Assembly (NCBI GenBank): GCA_027257055.1
Contig: JAPVLO010000073.1
Location: 7,244,501-7,308,500 of the forward strand
Direction: 5' to 3'
Source: Cephalopachus bancanus
Taxonomy: Eukaryota; Chordata; Mammalia; Primates; Tarsiidae
DNA length: 64,000 bases
This document shows positions 48,484 to 62,325 of this stretch, in pieces. The first letter of the stretch is position 1. Each line of letters opens with the position of its first letter. Below the pieces are notes generated by a model. It saw only the letters and a program-made list of their open reading frames with translations. It was not told where the DNA came from and searched no databases. The position numbers and the translations under genes are program-made.

Positions 48484-50017
48484 GTAGGACCCTGTGTCTA
48501 CAAAAAGAAAAAAAAATGTGAAAAAATCCCAGCTCATTTAATAAATGGTATTGAGATGCCTATGATGGGTGTTGTGGAAAATGGGGAAGGACTGGATTCC
48601 TACCTTCTTCCCTATACAAAAGCACATTCCATATTGAATATAAGAAATAAAACTGCAAAAGCCTTAAAAACATAGGTTAACATTTTTATAATCTACAGTT
48701 GAAGAGGGCCGTCCTAAGGATGTCTCAAATGTTAGAAATCAAATACAAAAAAGTTTGTAAATTTGTATACATAAGATGTAAAGCTTTTTAATTAATAAAG
48801 AAATCATCTAGGCTGAAAACACACGACAGACTGAAATACAGTTACAATACAGCTTATAAATAGTTACTATTCCCAGCTTACCAAGAATTATCACAAATCC
48901 TTAAGAAAAAGAAAAATTGATAAATGCTACAAACAGGCTATTTAAAAATAACCGATGCAAATGTATAAAATAAATACATGAATAAGTAAAGAAATGTAAG
49001 TTAAAGAATAGGAAACCTTTTTACCTGTCAGATTGGTAGAGATTTTTAATGCCCAAAATTGAAGCATAAAGTTAAAGGAAAAATGTAATAGGAGAGGAAA
49101 GGAAATGTAAAGGAAAAAGGCTGTGTTCAGTCTCTTGTATTTATAGAAGAAATGTGATTCTGAAGGACAGTCTGGCAATACACAGATACATTTTAAATGT
49201 ATATATCCTTTGTCTTAGCCATCCCACACATTTTGGTATTTTTGGGGAGAAGATAATCAGACAAGGTGAGCAGATGATTTAAGATGATTTACTGCAGAAT
49301 CCTTAATATTTTAAAAAATGGAAGTAATTTAAATTGCCAATAACATAGTTCTGATTAAATTCAGTTATACCCATATAGTGAATGAAATACTATATATTTA
49401 TGGAAATGATGTTTGGAGAATATTTTTATGTGCACAGAAAAATGCTCATTACATTAGTAATAGCACTTTATAGAAGCGTATATTTAATATAATACCATTT
49501 TTATAAAAATTGTTTATACATTTATATGTGTGCATAGAGAGATGCTTAGAAGGCTAACCTAAAGCATTAACAATGGCTCTCTTTATTTTCACATTACTTA
49601 ATTTTTTTTGTTAGTGGACAAGTGTTATTTTATAACATTAACAATATTTTCATTTTGAAAAAATAAAATTAGGGAGACAGAAAGTTAGACTTAGCCTTGC
49701 TTTATACTACTTAATTCTGTACTTTTATCTATCTAAAGACCATTCTTCTATCATATAATCTTGACAGTAACATTTACTGTAAGGTTTCAAAGAAGCATTA
49801 ATAATCTAGGATTGTTATAAACCACATTCTGTGTCATACATTGGCAGGTGCTGTCCATGATATCAAAGGTTGATGAGAGATGAATAAAAATGCTTTTAAG
49901 ATGTGTCTTTAAATCTGTATTTAGGACATGAAACAAAGAATAGCTATGGTTTATGATAGAGTATTTAGGGTTAAAACCTACTTGCTCTTCATGAAATGTA
50001 TGAGTTTAAAAGACTCA

Positions 50018-50209
50018 TACTGTCTGAAAAAACTGTCAGGGGAGAGGGTGGGACCAGCAGTTGAGGGAAACTGCTAGGGGAGGGAGGGGCATACCTTATC
50101 AACAAGGGTACCTGCATGATCAATGTTTGTATAACTAACCCTGAATTATACCCCACATCTTTATAATAAATAAATAAATTAAAAAAAAAATACATATAAA
50201 GTTAAATAA
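50018..50209 (+). mobile_element. 5'-truncated L1 end with target-site duplication
   Basis: It contains gagggaaactgctaggggag, caacaagggtacctgcatga and ctaaccctgaattatacccc, then a TAAA-rich and A10 tail. Flanking copies of aaaagactca lie at 50008-50017 and 50210-50219. Confidence 0.87.
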
Positions 50210-50889
50210 AAAAGACTCAGGCCTACAGTGAGCTAAGAAGAAATCTACTGAGTTGAAGGATATTTAACAGCCTAATTTGGGCCTTCAGTTGGTGAGAGAG
50301 ATAGTTTCCCTTTGTGGCAACAGCTGGATTCCCCTTCTGAGTCTGTTCCAAGGAACCATTATTACAGAGGAGTTACAGTCAATAACCAAAATCCTGGGCT
50401 TACTCTTAGGGCAGGGTCTGAGCAATCCTAAGAGCAAAGACCCTGTTTAAGGTCATTTTCAACTTTACTTGATTGATTAGATGCTTGGAGTGGTTTCCCT
50501 TATAGATGAACTCTGAAATCTACAAAAATCTGGATGTCCTAGATCTAGAAGGGTAAATAAAATAACTTGATTATTCATCATTAGAGATTTTGCCCTTCTA
50601 GAGTCCCTCTTCCAGCTCTCAGAACATCAGCAATATCTCCAAGTGACTGAGGGATAGTCTAAAACTCCCCTTTAGAATTGTTAATTTGCTAATAACAGAA
50701 TGTAATCTTATTAAGTTTTCTTATTTCACTGCATTCTTTCAGAATTGTTGGCTTCCTTAACTTTGTAGGGATGTTTTTGGCTAACCCTCTTCAGCTACCT
50801 GCTGAGAAGGAATGAAGTAAGAGCAGAAGCTAATTCATTTTCCAGAAGTCAAGTCTCTCAGGAATGATGTGAGAATGCAAAACAAAAGC

Positions 50890-50917
50890 GGGGGGGGGGG
50901 GGGGGGGGGGAGGGGGG
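50890..50917. repeat. Long poly-G tract
   Basis: There are 21 G in a row, one A, then six G, followed by tttggga. The gene's sense strand carries the G run, so it is present in the pre-mRNA. Long G runs are rare and can form quadruplexes; they are also prone to assembly error. Confidence 0.95.
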
Positions 50918-51024
50918 TTTGGGAGGAAGACAATAGCTATGTCCTCATTCTGACTCATTCTAAGGGAAGATTTTAGTCACTGGAAATATGTTCTAAAATC
51001 CCCTCAAGTCCAGTAAAAAAAAAA

Positions 51025-51100
51025 AATATATATATATATGTATATGTATATATATAATTATGTATACATATAATTATATATATAAACTTGTATATATAAA
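51025..51100. repeat. AT-rich microsatellite
   Basis: After an A12 run come TA repeats with TGTATA and AATTA interruptions. Confidence 0.9.
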
Positions 51101-51863
51101 GCGATCTGGGTCTTTGTAATTTTATTATTGTTGATTGCCAAACACTGCTATGACTAGTCCAACTCAACCAAAGTTGGGTCTTGCTTAGTGGAAACTGTGC
51201 TTCTTATCGTGAGATGTATCGACTTCCTAATGCAAGGCATCAGAGCAGGATGAGAATCAGGTACAAAGTCAACCAAACAGAAGATGATGTTGCTTCCTGG
51301 CTGGAGAAGGATTGATTTAATATGATGACCTAGACTGCTAAATTCTATTGCATATTAATTTATTTCTTCTTTACTACCTGAAAGTTTGTTCATAAACCCT
51401 ATGGGGCCCATATTTTTTTCCCTACAAGTGTTCGGGCTCTTATGCTGTACTCTAGTTCCCAACTTGGTCCAAAGCAGTCCAGCACAGCCACTTCACTGAC
51501 CACTGCCTTTGAGCTAGATATATTAGGTCCACTTGGAAGCCTTTGCTCTCCACTTGCTCCGAACTCCAGTGTAGACCCTTTCTATTGTGTGTTTGCATTC
51601 CTAAGTAAAATGAAAAGATGAGGGAGGGGGGTCTGGACATTTAGGTACTTTGATGGGTTTGCTGTCTAGTTTGCTGTCCAGAGAATTCCACATGCTGTTC
51701 CTACTCTTCTGAAAGAGAGTTTTCCTGTAACCATGATCGATACATCTTAGACAAGGTAGAGATATACATGTCCATTTCAGATATATTGATGGAGACATAG
51801 AAGAATATGTCACTTGACCTGTGTTTCATTATATACTGTGAAAGTGATTTAAAAACAAACACC

Positions 51864-52150
51864 TGGCCAGGTGCGGTAGCTCATGCCTATAATCCGAGCG
51901 CTTTGGGAGGCTAAGGTGGAAGGATTACTTGAGCCCAGGATTTGAAGTCAGCTTGGGCAACACAACAAGACCTTGTGTCTATAAAAAAATGGAAAAATTA
52001 GCTAGGTGTGGTGGCACGTGCCTGTAGTCCCAGCTTCTCAGGAGGCTGAGGCAAAAGGATCACTTGAGCCTAGGAGGTTGAGGCTGCAGTGAGCTGTTAT
52101 CATGCCACTGCCCTCCAACCTGGATGACAGTGTGAGACCCTGTCTTAAAA
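51864..52150 (+). repeat. Dimeric Alu with target-site duplication
   Basis: This full plus-strand Alu (tggccaggtgcggtagctca to gagaccctgtcttaaaag) is flanked by copies of about aaacacctg. Confidence 0.92.
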
Positions 52151-52889
52151 GAAAAACACCTGCAAATTTTTGTTTAAAAAGTAACTAACCTGGTAATTTT
52201 AGCATAAAAATCATATCAAGCTGAATACAGAAGTTAAACAGGGAAAAAAAAAAAGGCCAAGGTATCTCTTAGTAGTTGGTGTTGGTCTCGGGGCTATTTA
52301 TTCCACTCTAATTAATATTGCTACATCTTCAGTCTTCCCAAAATGCTTTGCCTCCAGTGAAACCTGACTCTGCTTTGCTGAGAGGGCTTCCTGTTTCTAC
52401 TGGAGTCAAGAGTACATCTTCTGAAGCCTTGTGCCCTGTGTCTGGAGGTCAACTGTCTCCAAATGCCCCAGTCCCTTCCAAAGGCATTGAATCTCCACCC
52501 TCTTGTGAAGAGCTTCCACCCTCCATAAGGCACATTAAGTACAGTGAGGCAACTTTCTACCTATCCTAGTTACTGTCTTCCACCAACTCCTATTTTGAGG
52601 ACCAGTGAGGAAGAGGGAGATAGAAGGAATGGTGGGAAGGTGTTTACTTTCCCACAGTTAGCCTAACCTCGAGTTCAGATTCCTCCTCCTGGTTGACTAT
52701 CTGGTTTCCTGTCCTCTTGTTTTCCGCCTTCTTTGCTATGGCCACTACCTGGGCAGGATTTCTCACTGACTGGATAGATGGGTGGGTGGGTGAATGAGTG
52801 GTTGGATAGGTGAAATCATCCAGGTCCACTTCATATAAAAAGTCTTAAACTCCCAATATCCTGACCACAACCTTTCAGCCTTCTCATTT

Positions 52890-53560
52890 TTAGACTGAAA
52901 GGGTAAACTGAGGCAAGATGGGCCGGTGCCATGGGAGTAATTCAAGATTGTGACAAGGAAGAAAGTAGAAAAAAGTAAAGTTTATTATTTACCTTTCCCA
53001 GATGGAAAGGAAGCTGACACTCCAAGGCAAGTGTGGCTAAAGACTAGGAATATTTAAGGGCTCTACTGCAACCCCTAAAGCTAAGGGGTTTAAACACAGA
53101 GGATGTTTGGGCCAAAGGGAGTGTCCAAAATTGTATTTTTTGGTTTCTGTAGCAGTCACATAGATGACATATCTTGACATTGCCAGCATCCACGTTCCAG
53201 GATCTCAGGTGGTGGGCTGGGATAGTCACAGTTGGGTAATAACAATGTATCAGTAAGCACAACTCCCAGTGGTATGCTGGAGGTCATCGTGGGCAGCTAA
53301 TAACAAAGTATTAATACAAATGCCTAAAAAATAAATTGTTAGCAAGCAGGACATGCTCAAGGGGTTCCGTATAATTGCTAATTTCTAAAACTAAAACCTT
53401 CTTTTCATTAATGATTACATGGCAAACAGCATATGGGGCATGCAAGCTGTGCAGCTAAGGGATTTCAAAATATGAGGCCTAAGTCAAATGGCTGTGCAGC
53501 TTTAAAACAGCTACATTAAACTAAACATACTCTGCACTTTAAATGTTCCCTCCTTTCAGA
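52890..53560. other. Unassigned stretch, possibly an old antisense LTR
   Basis: The piece aaaaaagtaaagtttattat followed by cccagatggaaaggaagctg resembles the antisense end of an LTR, with a polyadenylation-like signal. The rest is unfamiliar. No coding remnants are visible. Confidence 0.25.
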
Positions 53561-54293
53561 GACTATGCCTATGTTTCAGTCTTTTTCTCCTCCAAAAGAC
53601 CCTTCCTGATTACTTTCTTCCTCTTCTTACCCAGGCTATCCCTTGGCCCTTAGTTCTCTGTGCCTGTCTTAGAGATAAAAATCAGTCCCGAATCAGTCTG
53701 TCAGTATGGCCCTCCTAGACCTAGGCAGTCGGGCATTGCTAGAGGGAATTACACAGTTGTTATAGTTGAGCCTCAGCCTGATGAATATAGGTGCAGTACA
53801 GGACCATCAACACTGCAGGCAGACTAACCACTCCCTCCTTCAGTCTCCACAGGCGCCACCATTACAAGATCTTACCATTCTCCCTACTCTGACCATTTCC
53901 CAGCTACTTAACAGAGAAAACAGATGGGATCAAATAGGAATGTCCTTACCTTCTTGTGTTCCTGCTCCTGGCACCTGTGAACTCACCTGCATCCTTACTT
54001 TCCTGCTGGCTTCCTGTCTCAGGGGAGGGGACAAGATTCCTTCTCTCCAAGACTAATTCTTCCATCTACTTCCTTCAGGTTCTTCCTCCCTCCTGACTCC
54101 TCTGTGACCCTGCCCCTCCCAATGTGCCCTCTCTTGCTCCTGCATCTGTAACTATTTCCTCTTTTCTGGCAGTATTCACTCAGATTCTAAACATGCTCAC
54201 GCCTTTGTCTTAAAAAAATTTTTTTTTAAATAGCCATCGTGCTCTCTTTTCCCTTTCCACTATGACAACAAGCCTGCATGAAAAGCCAGTGTT

Positions 54294-54580
54294 GGCCAGG
54301 CGCAGTGTTCACGCCTGTAATCCTAGCACTTTGGGAGGTCGAGGCAAGAGGATTGCCTGAGCCGAGGTCTGAGACCAGCCTGGGCAGCTTGACAAGACCT
54401 TGCCTCAAAAATAAATCAAAAAATATGCACCTGTGTTTCCAGCTACTTGGAAGGTTGAGGTGGAAGGATTGCCTGAACCTAGCAGGTCGAGGCTGCAGTT
54501 GCTGGAATTATACCTCTGCAGTCCAGCCTGGGTGACAGAGTAAGACTCTGACTCAGAAAAAAAAAGAAAGAAAGAAAGAA
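54294..54580 (+). repeat. Dimeric Alu with (GAAA)n tail
   Basis: This plus-strand Alu runs from ggccaggcgcagtgttcacg to an (AAAG)n tail at 54556-54580. Flanks aaaagccagt and aaaagcctgt look like a decayed target-site duplication. Confidence 0.92.
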
Positions 54581-54589
54581 AAGCCTGTC

Positions 54590-54962
54590 TTCACTCACTG
54601 CCTCTATTTCCTTACATCTCATCCCATCGTTCCCTGGTTGCTTTTATTTTCACCACCAAAGTGAATTTTCTCCCCTTCAGGTCACTAGTGCTCACCAAAG
54701 GGCTAAAGCCACCAGACACTAAAAATCTTTCCAAACTTGATTTCCCTATAACATGTAGAACTGTCTGCAGTGCTTCTTCTTGAAAAATCCATGTTCTTTG
54801 GTCTGGCCAATGTTCTCCTGAGATTCCTTCTTACTCTTTGAGCACTCATCTCTCTTTATCAACACCTTAAATGTTGGTATTACCATGGATTTAGCCCTTG
54901 ACTGTCATCCATGTCTCCTACTCTCTGCATCCATCTCATCTACTTTAACCAGCTACCACATG
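54590..54962 (+). repeat. L2 LINE, left of an Alu insertion
   Basis: Diverged L2 ORF2-like sequence in sense orientation, for example catggatttagcccttgact; it continues after the Alu at 55259-55520 with gatgactgccagatctgttt and catcatgtccaacattgaac. Coding capacity is lost. Confidence 0.6.
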
Positions 54963-55258
54963 TTTTTGTTTTTGTTTTTTAAGGACAGTCTTCCTCTATT
55001 ACCCAGGCTTGAATGCAGTGGACAGCTACTGCAGCCTCAGACTTCTGAACTCAAGTGATCCTCCCACCTCAGCTTCCCAAGTAGCTGGAACTACAGACAT
55101 GCACCACCATGCCTGGCTAATTTATTTGTTTATTGTTTTGGTGGAGATATGGAGTCTCACTATACTGCCCAGGCTGGTCTGAAACACCTGTCCTCAAGCA
55201 ATCCTCCTTGGCCTCCCAGAGTGCTGAGCTTACAGGCATAAGTCACCGTGCCCAGCCT
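54963..55258 (-). repeat. Dimeric Alu
   Basis: This antisense Alu has both arms (ggacagtcttcctctattac; gagatatggagtctcactat) and lies inside the L2. Confidence 0.92.
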
Positions 55259-55520
55259 CAGTTTACCATAATGTTATGTGATGACTGCCAGATCTGTTTT
55301 TCTAGTCCAAAACTTTTACCAGCCTACTGAACATCTTCAGCTGGTTTTTTCAGAGACCCCTCACACTCATCATGTCCAACATTGAACTTTTCAATCTTAT
55401 CTCCATCCACTCCTACCCTGAACAGAAACCTGCAAGTTTCTCTTAACTTGTCACACCACTTAGCCTCCATTTCTAAATAGTTGATTGCACTAGTCGGTTC
55501 CACTTCTTCAATAACACTTT
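55259..55520 (+). repeat. L2 LINE, right of the Alu insertion
   Basis: It continues the L2 of 54590-54962 with the order of blocks preserved. Confidence 0.6.
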
Positions 55521-55534
55521 AGTTCAAGGGATTT

Positions 55535-55645
55535 AAACCAGCGGTGACTATTAGAATCACCTGGGGCTTTTCCTATTTAAGAGACCTGGGTTAGTCCCAA
55601 GGGTTTTTTGTATTGAAAAACCCCATTCTCCAGGCATACTAAACT
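55535..55645 (+). mobile_element. MER5-like hAT fragment
   Basis: The phrase ttagaatcacctggggcttt following ccagcggtgac is typical of the MER5 end (CAGTGGTTCTC... AGAATCACCTGGGG). Confidence 0.6.
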
Positions 55646-55674
55646 ACATATAGTTGTCTGAATATGCCTGTACT

Positions 55675-55975
55675 TTTTTTTTGAACAGTTATTTTAAAGA
55701 TATTTTAGACTTATAGAAGAGTTACAAAAATAGTACAGGAAATTCCCATATACCGTTCATCCAACTTCTCCTTATGTTAACCTCTTATATAAACTATAGC
55801 ACATTTATCAAAACCAAGCTAATCTTGGTACAATACTGTTAACACAGAATTTATTTGGATTTCACAATAAGGTTTCCACGAACGTCATTTTTCTGTTCCA
55901 GGATCCATTCCAGGATCCCACATTGCATTTAACTGTCATGTCCCCGTGGTCTTGTGCATGTGTTTTTATTCCCCC
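55675..55975. repeat. Old L1 (L1M-type) 3' UTR
   Basis: The blocks agagttacaaaaatagtaca, ggaaattcccatataccgtt, aactatagcacatttatcaa and ttccaggatcccacattgca follow the same L1M 3' UTR as 8745-9240. Confidence 0.7.
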
Positions 55976-56149
55976 AGTGCCTTGGAAGTGTATTGTTCCT
56001 TCCCCCTCTTGACTTTTCCTCCCTTGCCTGCTTGGTGGCTCTGTTATTCTTAACAACTGAGGTCAAGTAGCCCCTTTCGCATAAGGCCTTCCTTCCCTTC
56101 CCCGGCAGAACAAGTATCTAATGGTCTACACAGTTTTGTAATCAGTATT

Positions 56150-56292
56150 TAACAGACGAGTGTAGAGGTCAGACATGCCATGCCCTGAAAGACAGGAATT
56201 GTGTTCATTTTCTTGTTACATTCTTAATAATAAATTGAAGGGCTGGCAAATAGTGGGACTTTAATACATGTTTAACAACGACATGAAGGATG
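56150..56292 (+). repeat. L2 3' end fragment
   Basis: A weak match to the L2 end: gacaggaattgtgttcattt, gctggcaaatagtgggactt, taatacatgtttaacaacga. Confidence 0.5.
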
Positions 56293-56863
56293 ACTGGTCA
56301 TTTTGAAAGAGTTCATAAAATAAAGGTATTTTGCCTCCAAAAATCCATTTAAACCTGGTTTTCATTAACTGCTAAAACAGAGTTCCAAGTGAATTGTCTA
56401 ACTTATTATATTTTCTAAAACTGAATTCTCTACTTCCCACCAATTACACATCCTTTAATTTCTGTGTCAGTTTTTCTCTTAAGAAATTATAGATGTGGAT
56501 CTTTCAATTATATATCTTGCATAATTGTGAATATCACATTTCTGGAACACTTTATGACTGATCCCTGAGGCTCTCTTTCACATATCTAAGACAGTGGTCA
56601 ACAAGTAGCCTAGGACATAACGTACCATGCATTGCTGTACCAACTGATTTTTATTCTGGGGAAAGAAATAGACTTTGAGCCAAGCTATATGATCTCAAAG
56701 AAGATGGAGACTGCTGCTGCTGCAAAGCCTGCGTGTTACTATTTCTGAAGGTTCGAGGGAGCACATCTCTCTGGTAAAATCTCATTTCACACCCCAAGTA
56801 GAGTAAAGCAGAGGGCTGGTTCTCATCTCTCTCCTCTCTCATTTGTAGTAAATTAACTCCATG

Positions 56864-57325
<462 letters not shown>

Positions 57326-57986
57326 TAGTTTCGTTAATGCTTTCCTCATCCATCTGCCACCATATGTCTACCATAACACTGGTAAAATCTGTGTTTGTGT
57401 GTCCCACAAAAGACTGAGTCTTCTAGTTGGGAGGACAGTGTCTTCTTAGTCTTCTACCCTATTATTTTGTTTCAGGCCTATGCTAGGTTTGATGGAAAAA
57501 TTATTTTGTATGCCAAACCAAACATTTGTTTTACAAGTATTCCTCAGAATGCAGATGATCCACACGTAAACCCCGCGCCCCCACAAGGCTATGGATCCAT
57601 CTCCTGGATGTCACCCTGATGACAAGCCATCTCTCAGCCTCACACAGTGCAAGAATTTCATAGCTGTGATTTGGTACCACTGAGCCTGCATTGCGGAGAT
57701 TCACAGGCATTCAAACGCCCAACCACTACTCTGTCGCACTTGATGCTTCCCATTAAAGCACAATGAGTGCCAGTCTACACTTTTCCAGCCTTCTTTCCAT
57801 GACTTCATTGACTCTGCCCTTAACCTAATGGGAAGACTGTTCATTTCCATTTTCTTTCTCCAGACCATACTCTTGTCCAGAATCTCATATTACAGACCCT
57901 TCTCCCACCTGACGGAAGAATGCCTGGGGAATTTACCACTGACTCTTCCTCATTCCCTGTCTTCTACTAGTGCTGGATAACTTTAT

Positions 57987-58028
57987 TGTATTTATTTATC
58001 TATCTATCTATTTATTTATTTATTTATT
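57987..58028. repeat. (TTTA)n/(TCTA)n microsatellite
   Basis: This is the tetranucleotide tail of the adjoining antisense Alu, with TTTATCTA alternation. Confidence 0.95.
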
Positions 58029-58311
58029 GAGTCTGAGTCTCACTCTGTCACCTAGGCTGGAGTGCAGTGGCATGCTCATGGCCACTGCATCCTTGACCTG
58101 CTGGGCTTAGGTGATCCTTCCACCTCAGCCTTCCAAGTAGCTGGAACTACAGGCATGGGCCACCACTTCTGACTGACTTTTTGACATATTGTAGAGATGA
58201 GATCTTGCCAAATTGCCCAGGCTGATCTCGACCCCCTGGGCTCAGGCAGTCCTCTCACCTCTACCTTCCAAAGTGCTGGGGTTACAGGCATGAGCTACCA
58301 CGTCCCACTGA
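58029..58311 (-). repeat. Dimeric Alu
   Basis: This antisense Alu reads gagtctgagtctcactctgt to ggcatgagctaccacgtccc. Its central linker reads ttttgacatattgtagagat. Confidence 0.93.
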
Positions 58312-58814
58312 GGCTGGATCACTTTTTTGGCTGAAAATCTAGCTGACAGTTTGTGCCTTACAAGGCCACCTTTTGGAACCCCATTTCTGTTCTTTGCTGT
58401 TTTTGAAACCTATTTCTCTTCTATAAAATCTCTCATCAAATGATAGAGCACATGATATTTAGCTCCTGTGCCATGTTCCTAAGCTCCTAGCCATGCCGCA
58501 CCTGCTCCTACTTGCCCCCCTTCCTACTACATCTAGGTCACATGACTCTCCTTGCTCCCTGCATGTTTTGAGAACATAGACTAGCCATTTCACTGTAAGA
58601 TTCATATGCCTATTCACTTGAAATTATCCTAGCTCCACCCACCACTCCAAGCCCTCTTCCGGGGTGTCCCCCACAAACATCCTTTTCTTGAAAAGTGACT
58701 TGTTTTGGTTCTTTCTTAGGCATACCTCTTCCATTTAATATTTTATCTACAGATCACTAAATATTACATTTATTGCAGCCAAATTCAAAACTTGGTTAAA
58801 ACAACAGTAGAGGG

Positions 58815-59010
58815 AAGCAATGTTCTATAGTAGTTGTGAATACAACTTTGATTCAATTCTGGCTGTGAACTTACTAATACTGTGATATTACATAAGATCC
58901 TTGAGTTACAACATCCCACCTCATAGGGTTCTTAAGAGAAGAAAACACTTGCAAAGTGTTTAGCAGGGCCTACCATACAGTGGGGCCTTGTAAGTGCAGT
59001 TGCTTGGATT
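58815..59010 (+). repeat. MIR SINE
   Basis: The order tctatagtagttgtgaatac, tcaattctggctgtgaactt, cacctcatagggttcttaag and gcaaagtgtttagcagggcc is MIR in the sense orientation. Confidence 0.75.
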
Positions 59011-59284
59011 GCTTTTCAAATCTCTGGTGTTTGTATTAAGTGTTAAGTATCCATGCTGAAAACCTCAGCAATAAATGATATGCTATATGATTTTCTGTGT
59101 AATTTATTAAGTATCTCAGAAATAGATTAAATCCTCTAACTCTAACCTTATAACTAGCATAGTCCTACTAGACAAAAAATCAGTTTTGAGCCCCTGATAA
59201 ATATTATATCAAAGAATTCACAGAGACCAAAGAGTGGTTATATGATTTTCTTTATTGAATTGATGGGCACATTTATTTTCTCCT

Positions 59285-59404
<120 letters not shown>

Positions 59405-60124
59405 CTTCTTGGTGAGAGGTCTTGACATAACCTTTTGTAACAAGAAAATTTTTTATATTAATTATTATATCTTATACTTAAATATGAGTGATGAAGTTTA
59501 ACTGTTAGAAGCTGGCAGGATGTCATGCCTCAGACAGACTCAGATTTTGAAGTCTTGGCCCTCCAGGCTGAGGGAGAAGTAAGAACTGGCTTGGACACAA
59601 TGGCTGACCCAGAAGTCAGCCAAGACTTCTATTCACTGTTCTCCCTAGAGACACGACACAACCATCACCTTTTCACTCACTAGAAGTGGTCAATACCATG
59701 GCAACCATATGAGTTAGATAAGGATATCAAGCAGGAATTGCAAGAGGTGGACAGAAGTGCTCACGAGCTAGGCAGCTAGCTAACTAGCTAGAAGTAATAG
59801 GTATATTTTTAGGGCTGGAATTTCTGTGAGCAGATGGATCACACCAGACCAAGACAGACTCCAGCTCTTGGGGAGAAGACCTGGAAATAGCCAACCAGAG
59901 TATCTGGGCTGGGTTTGGCATGTGACTTAGTCACAATAGGAAGTCGTGGTTAGACGTATGGAGTACAGATCAGAATAGGGATGGGAAACCAGATCATGTT
60001 CCTAACCTACAGACCAGATCCAGGCAGGGCATAGAGTGAATTTGGGGTGCAGTGACTCATGCATTGACTTGTCAGGGACAAGACCAGGGGGAAAGGGCAG
60101 TTATCCAGAGTTCTAGAACTAAAC

Positions 60125-60422
60125 TTTTTTTTTTTTTGAGTCTCATTCTGCCACCAAGGCTGGATTACACTGGCATGATCACGGCTCACTGTAGCCTCGA
60201 CCTCCTGGGCTGAGGCAATCCTTGCATCTCATCCTCCCAAGTAGCTGGGACTACAGGCTCATACCATGATGCCAAGCTAATTTTTTTGTTTTGTTTTGGT
60301 TTTTGTAGAGATGAGGTCTCGCCATGTTGCCCAGGCTGGTCTAGAACTCCTGGGCTCAAATAATCTTCTCACCTTGGCCTCCCAAAGTGCTGGGGTTACA
60401 GGCATGAGACAGCATACCCAGC
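60125..60422 (-). repeat. Dimeric Alu
   Basis: This antisense Alu reads ttgagtctcattctgccacc to ggcatgagacagcataccca. Confidence 0.93.
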
Positions 60423-60700
60423 CCTAAGCACTTTGCTAAAGTGTTTGGAGTATCTACTTTATAATTACTTTTTAAATCATATGTGTGTGCTTTATGTAGT
60501 CTTCTGCCTATATTAAATATTTCCCAATAATGAAAGAAAGCTTTGGAGTTTAATATTAGAAGAGAATTATGAAGGCTGTTTATTATGTTTATATTGGTAC
60601 TTCTGTTACTGGACAGGTGTGGTAATAAGAAATCTTGTAATATTCTGATTCTGTTTCTCTAAACTCATTATGGAGGTCTTTCCTGCAGGTTTACTATTAA

Positions 60701-60992
60701 AATTTTTTTTTGTTGTTGTTAAGTTGGAGTCTCACTCTGTCGCCCAGACTGGAGTGCAGTGGCCGCTCCCGGCCACCGCAGCCTCACCTGCTGGGCTCTG
60801 GCAATCCTTCCGCCTCAGCCTTCCAAGTAGCCGGAATTACAGGCATGCGCTACCACGCCCAGCTGATTTTTTGATTTATTGTAGAGATGAGGTCTTGCTG
60901 CCCAGGCGGTTCTCAAACCCGGGGGCTCAGGCAATCCACTTACCTCAGCCTCCCAAAGGCACGGGATTACAGGCTGAGCCACTGAGCCCGGT
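60701..60992 (-). repeat. Young dimeric Alu with target-site duplication
   Basis: This antisense Alu carries gtggccgctcccggccaccg, gatttattgtagagatgagg and ggattacaggctgagccact. Flanks attaaaattttt and attaaaaattttt suggest the duplication. It is among the least diverged elements here, apart from a small deletion near 60898. Confidence 0.94.
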
Positions 60993-62124
60993 TATTAAAA
61001 ATTTTTAAAGTATTATGTGAATTATGCAAAATAGTCTAGAATACCAAAGGCTTAAACTTCTACCTGCTACCAGGAAAATAACCTTGAAAATATTTGAAAA
61101 AATGTAAAAGAATAAAGTTCTGTGAATTTTCCAATTTAATCTGAAAGTAATCTAAGCTCTATATCTGTTACAATTTTTTCTTAAAATATTCATTTAAAAC
61201 TACCTTCATAATTACCAAAGCAGTATACATATAAACCAAAATAAAATAAAACACTATATTCTCATTGCCCAGATTACTTTAACTATTAACTCATTAGTGT
61301 ATATTCTTTAGATGTCCTGTATGGATTTTTTTACCTAAATAATATTACATAATACATACTTATTTTTAATCTACTTTTTTTCAGTTAGTGATTTTTTTCA
61401 GTTACTAAAGTTTATCTTATCTAGAATTTAGTCAATGTACAAATTTTAAAAAAATTTTTTTAAATTTCTTTAAGGACCATATCTAGGACCATATGTTGCA
61501 TCTGGCTATTTCTTAAGTGTTATTTAATCTAGAACACTGACTTAAAGAGACAAGACCAGGCATCCTGCAGAAAGCCCCACCTTTCGGCTTTGTCTGGTTT
61601 GTTTCTTGTAGTGCTGTTCCACATATTGCTCTGTCTTGTGTGTTTCTGATGAAGTAGAAGTTGATTCTAGATGGGATGGGTTCAAGTTCACCACCTTTAG
61701 TAAGAATGCCTTATAAATGATGATGTGTATCTTTGCAATGCCTTGCATTGGTTTGAGACAATCTGATCCCCCACGTGTAGTTATTATATTTGCCTTCTTG
61801 CCTGGAGGAAGTAATCTGTGTGTTGCTACATTGGCATCATGTGAACATCCAATTCCTCATCAACAATTCTGCTGGTTTTAGCACTAAGCGACAATTCGTA
61901 ACTAAAATAATTACAGTAGAGATATGAAATTATATTTTCTAAGTCTGTAATTGCTTTTATGTTTGCTAGCTGGCATTTTCTGTGAAGTAGAGATTTCCCT
62001 CACATAGTGGGATGGTTAGATTATTCCTTTAACTGCTGGTTTTCAACATAAGGAATTGTTTAACAGCTGCCTCAGATGAGATGTTGGAAGAATATAAACA
62101 TTTTTAAAAACACTGTGAATATGA

Positions 62125-62325
62125 TTTCCTAAGCATTTCCTGTGTATCAACAACTATGTTAAAGGCGTTATATAATCTAATTCTTATGACAACACAGTGA
62201 GATTTTAGAGAGAGACAACAGAAACCCTGAGCGGTTAAATAACTCAATACCGTCACTTAATTACGAAGTGGCAGAGCTGAGATTCAAACTTAGATCAGTT
62301 GGCGTCCAAGAATCCATGCTTAATT
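62125..62325 (-). repeat. MIR SINE
   Basis: The antisense MIR order is gcatttcctgtgtatcaaca, ctaattcttatgacaacaca, aaaccctgagcggttaaata, aagtggcagagctgagattc and tccaagaatccatgctta. Confidence 0.82.

Noticed and set aside
48224..48484. 86-codon plus-strand frame
   Set aside because: It is the antisense of mariner copy 3.
52318..52569. 83-codon plus-strand frame rich in P and S
   Set aside because: No known domain and no splice or promoter context; the base composition explains the bias.
57395..57619. Possible extra exon after tttcag at about 57476
   Set aside because: The translated sequence has no similarity to DOCK4, the frame ends in a stop, and the neighbouring exons join in phase without it.
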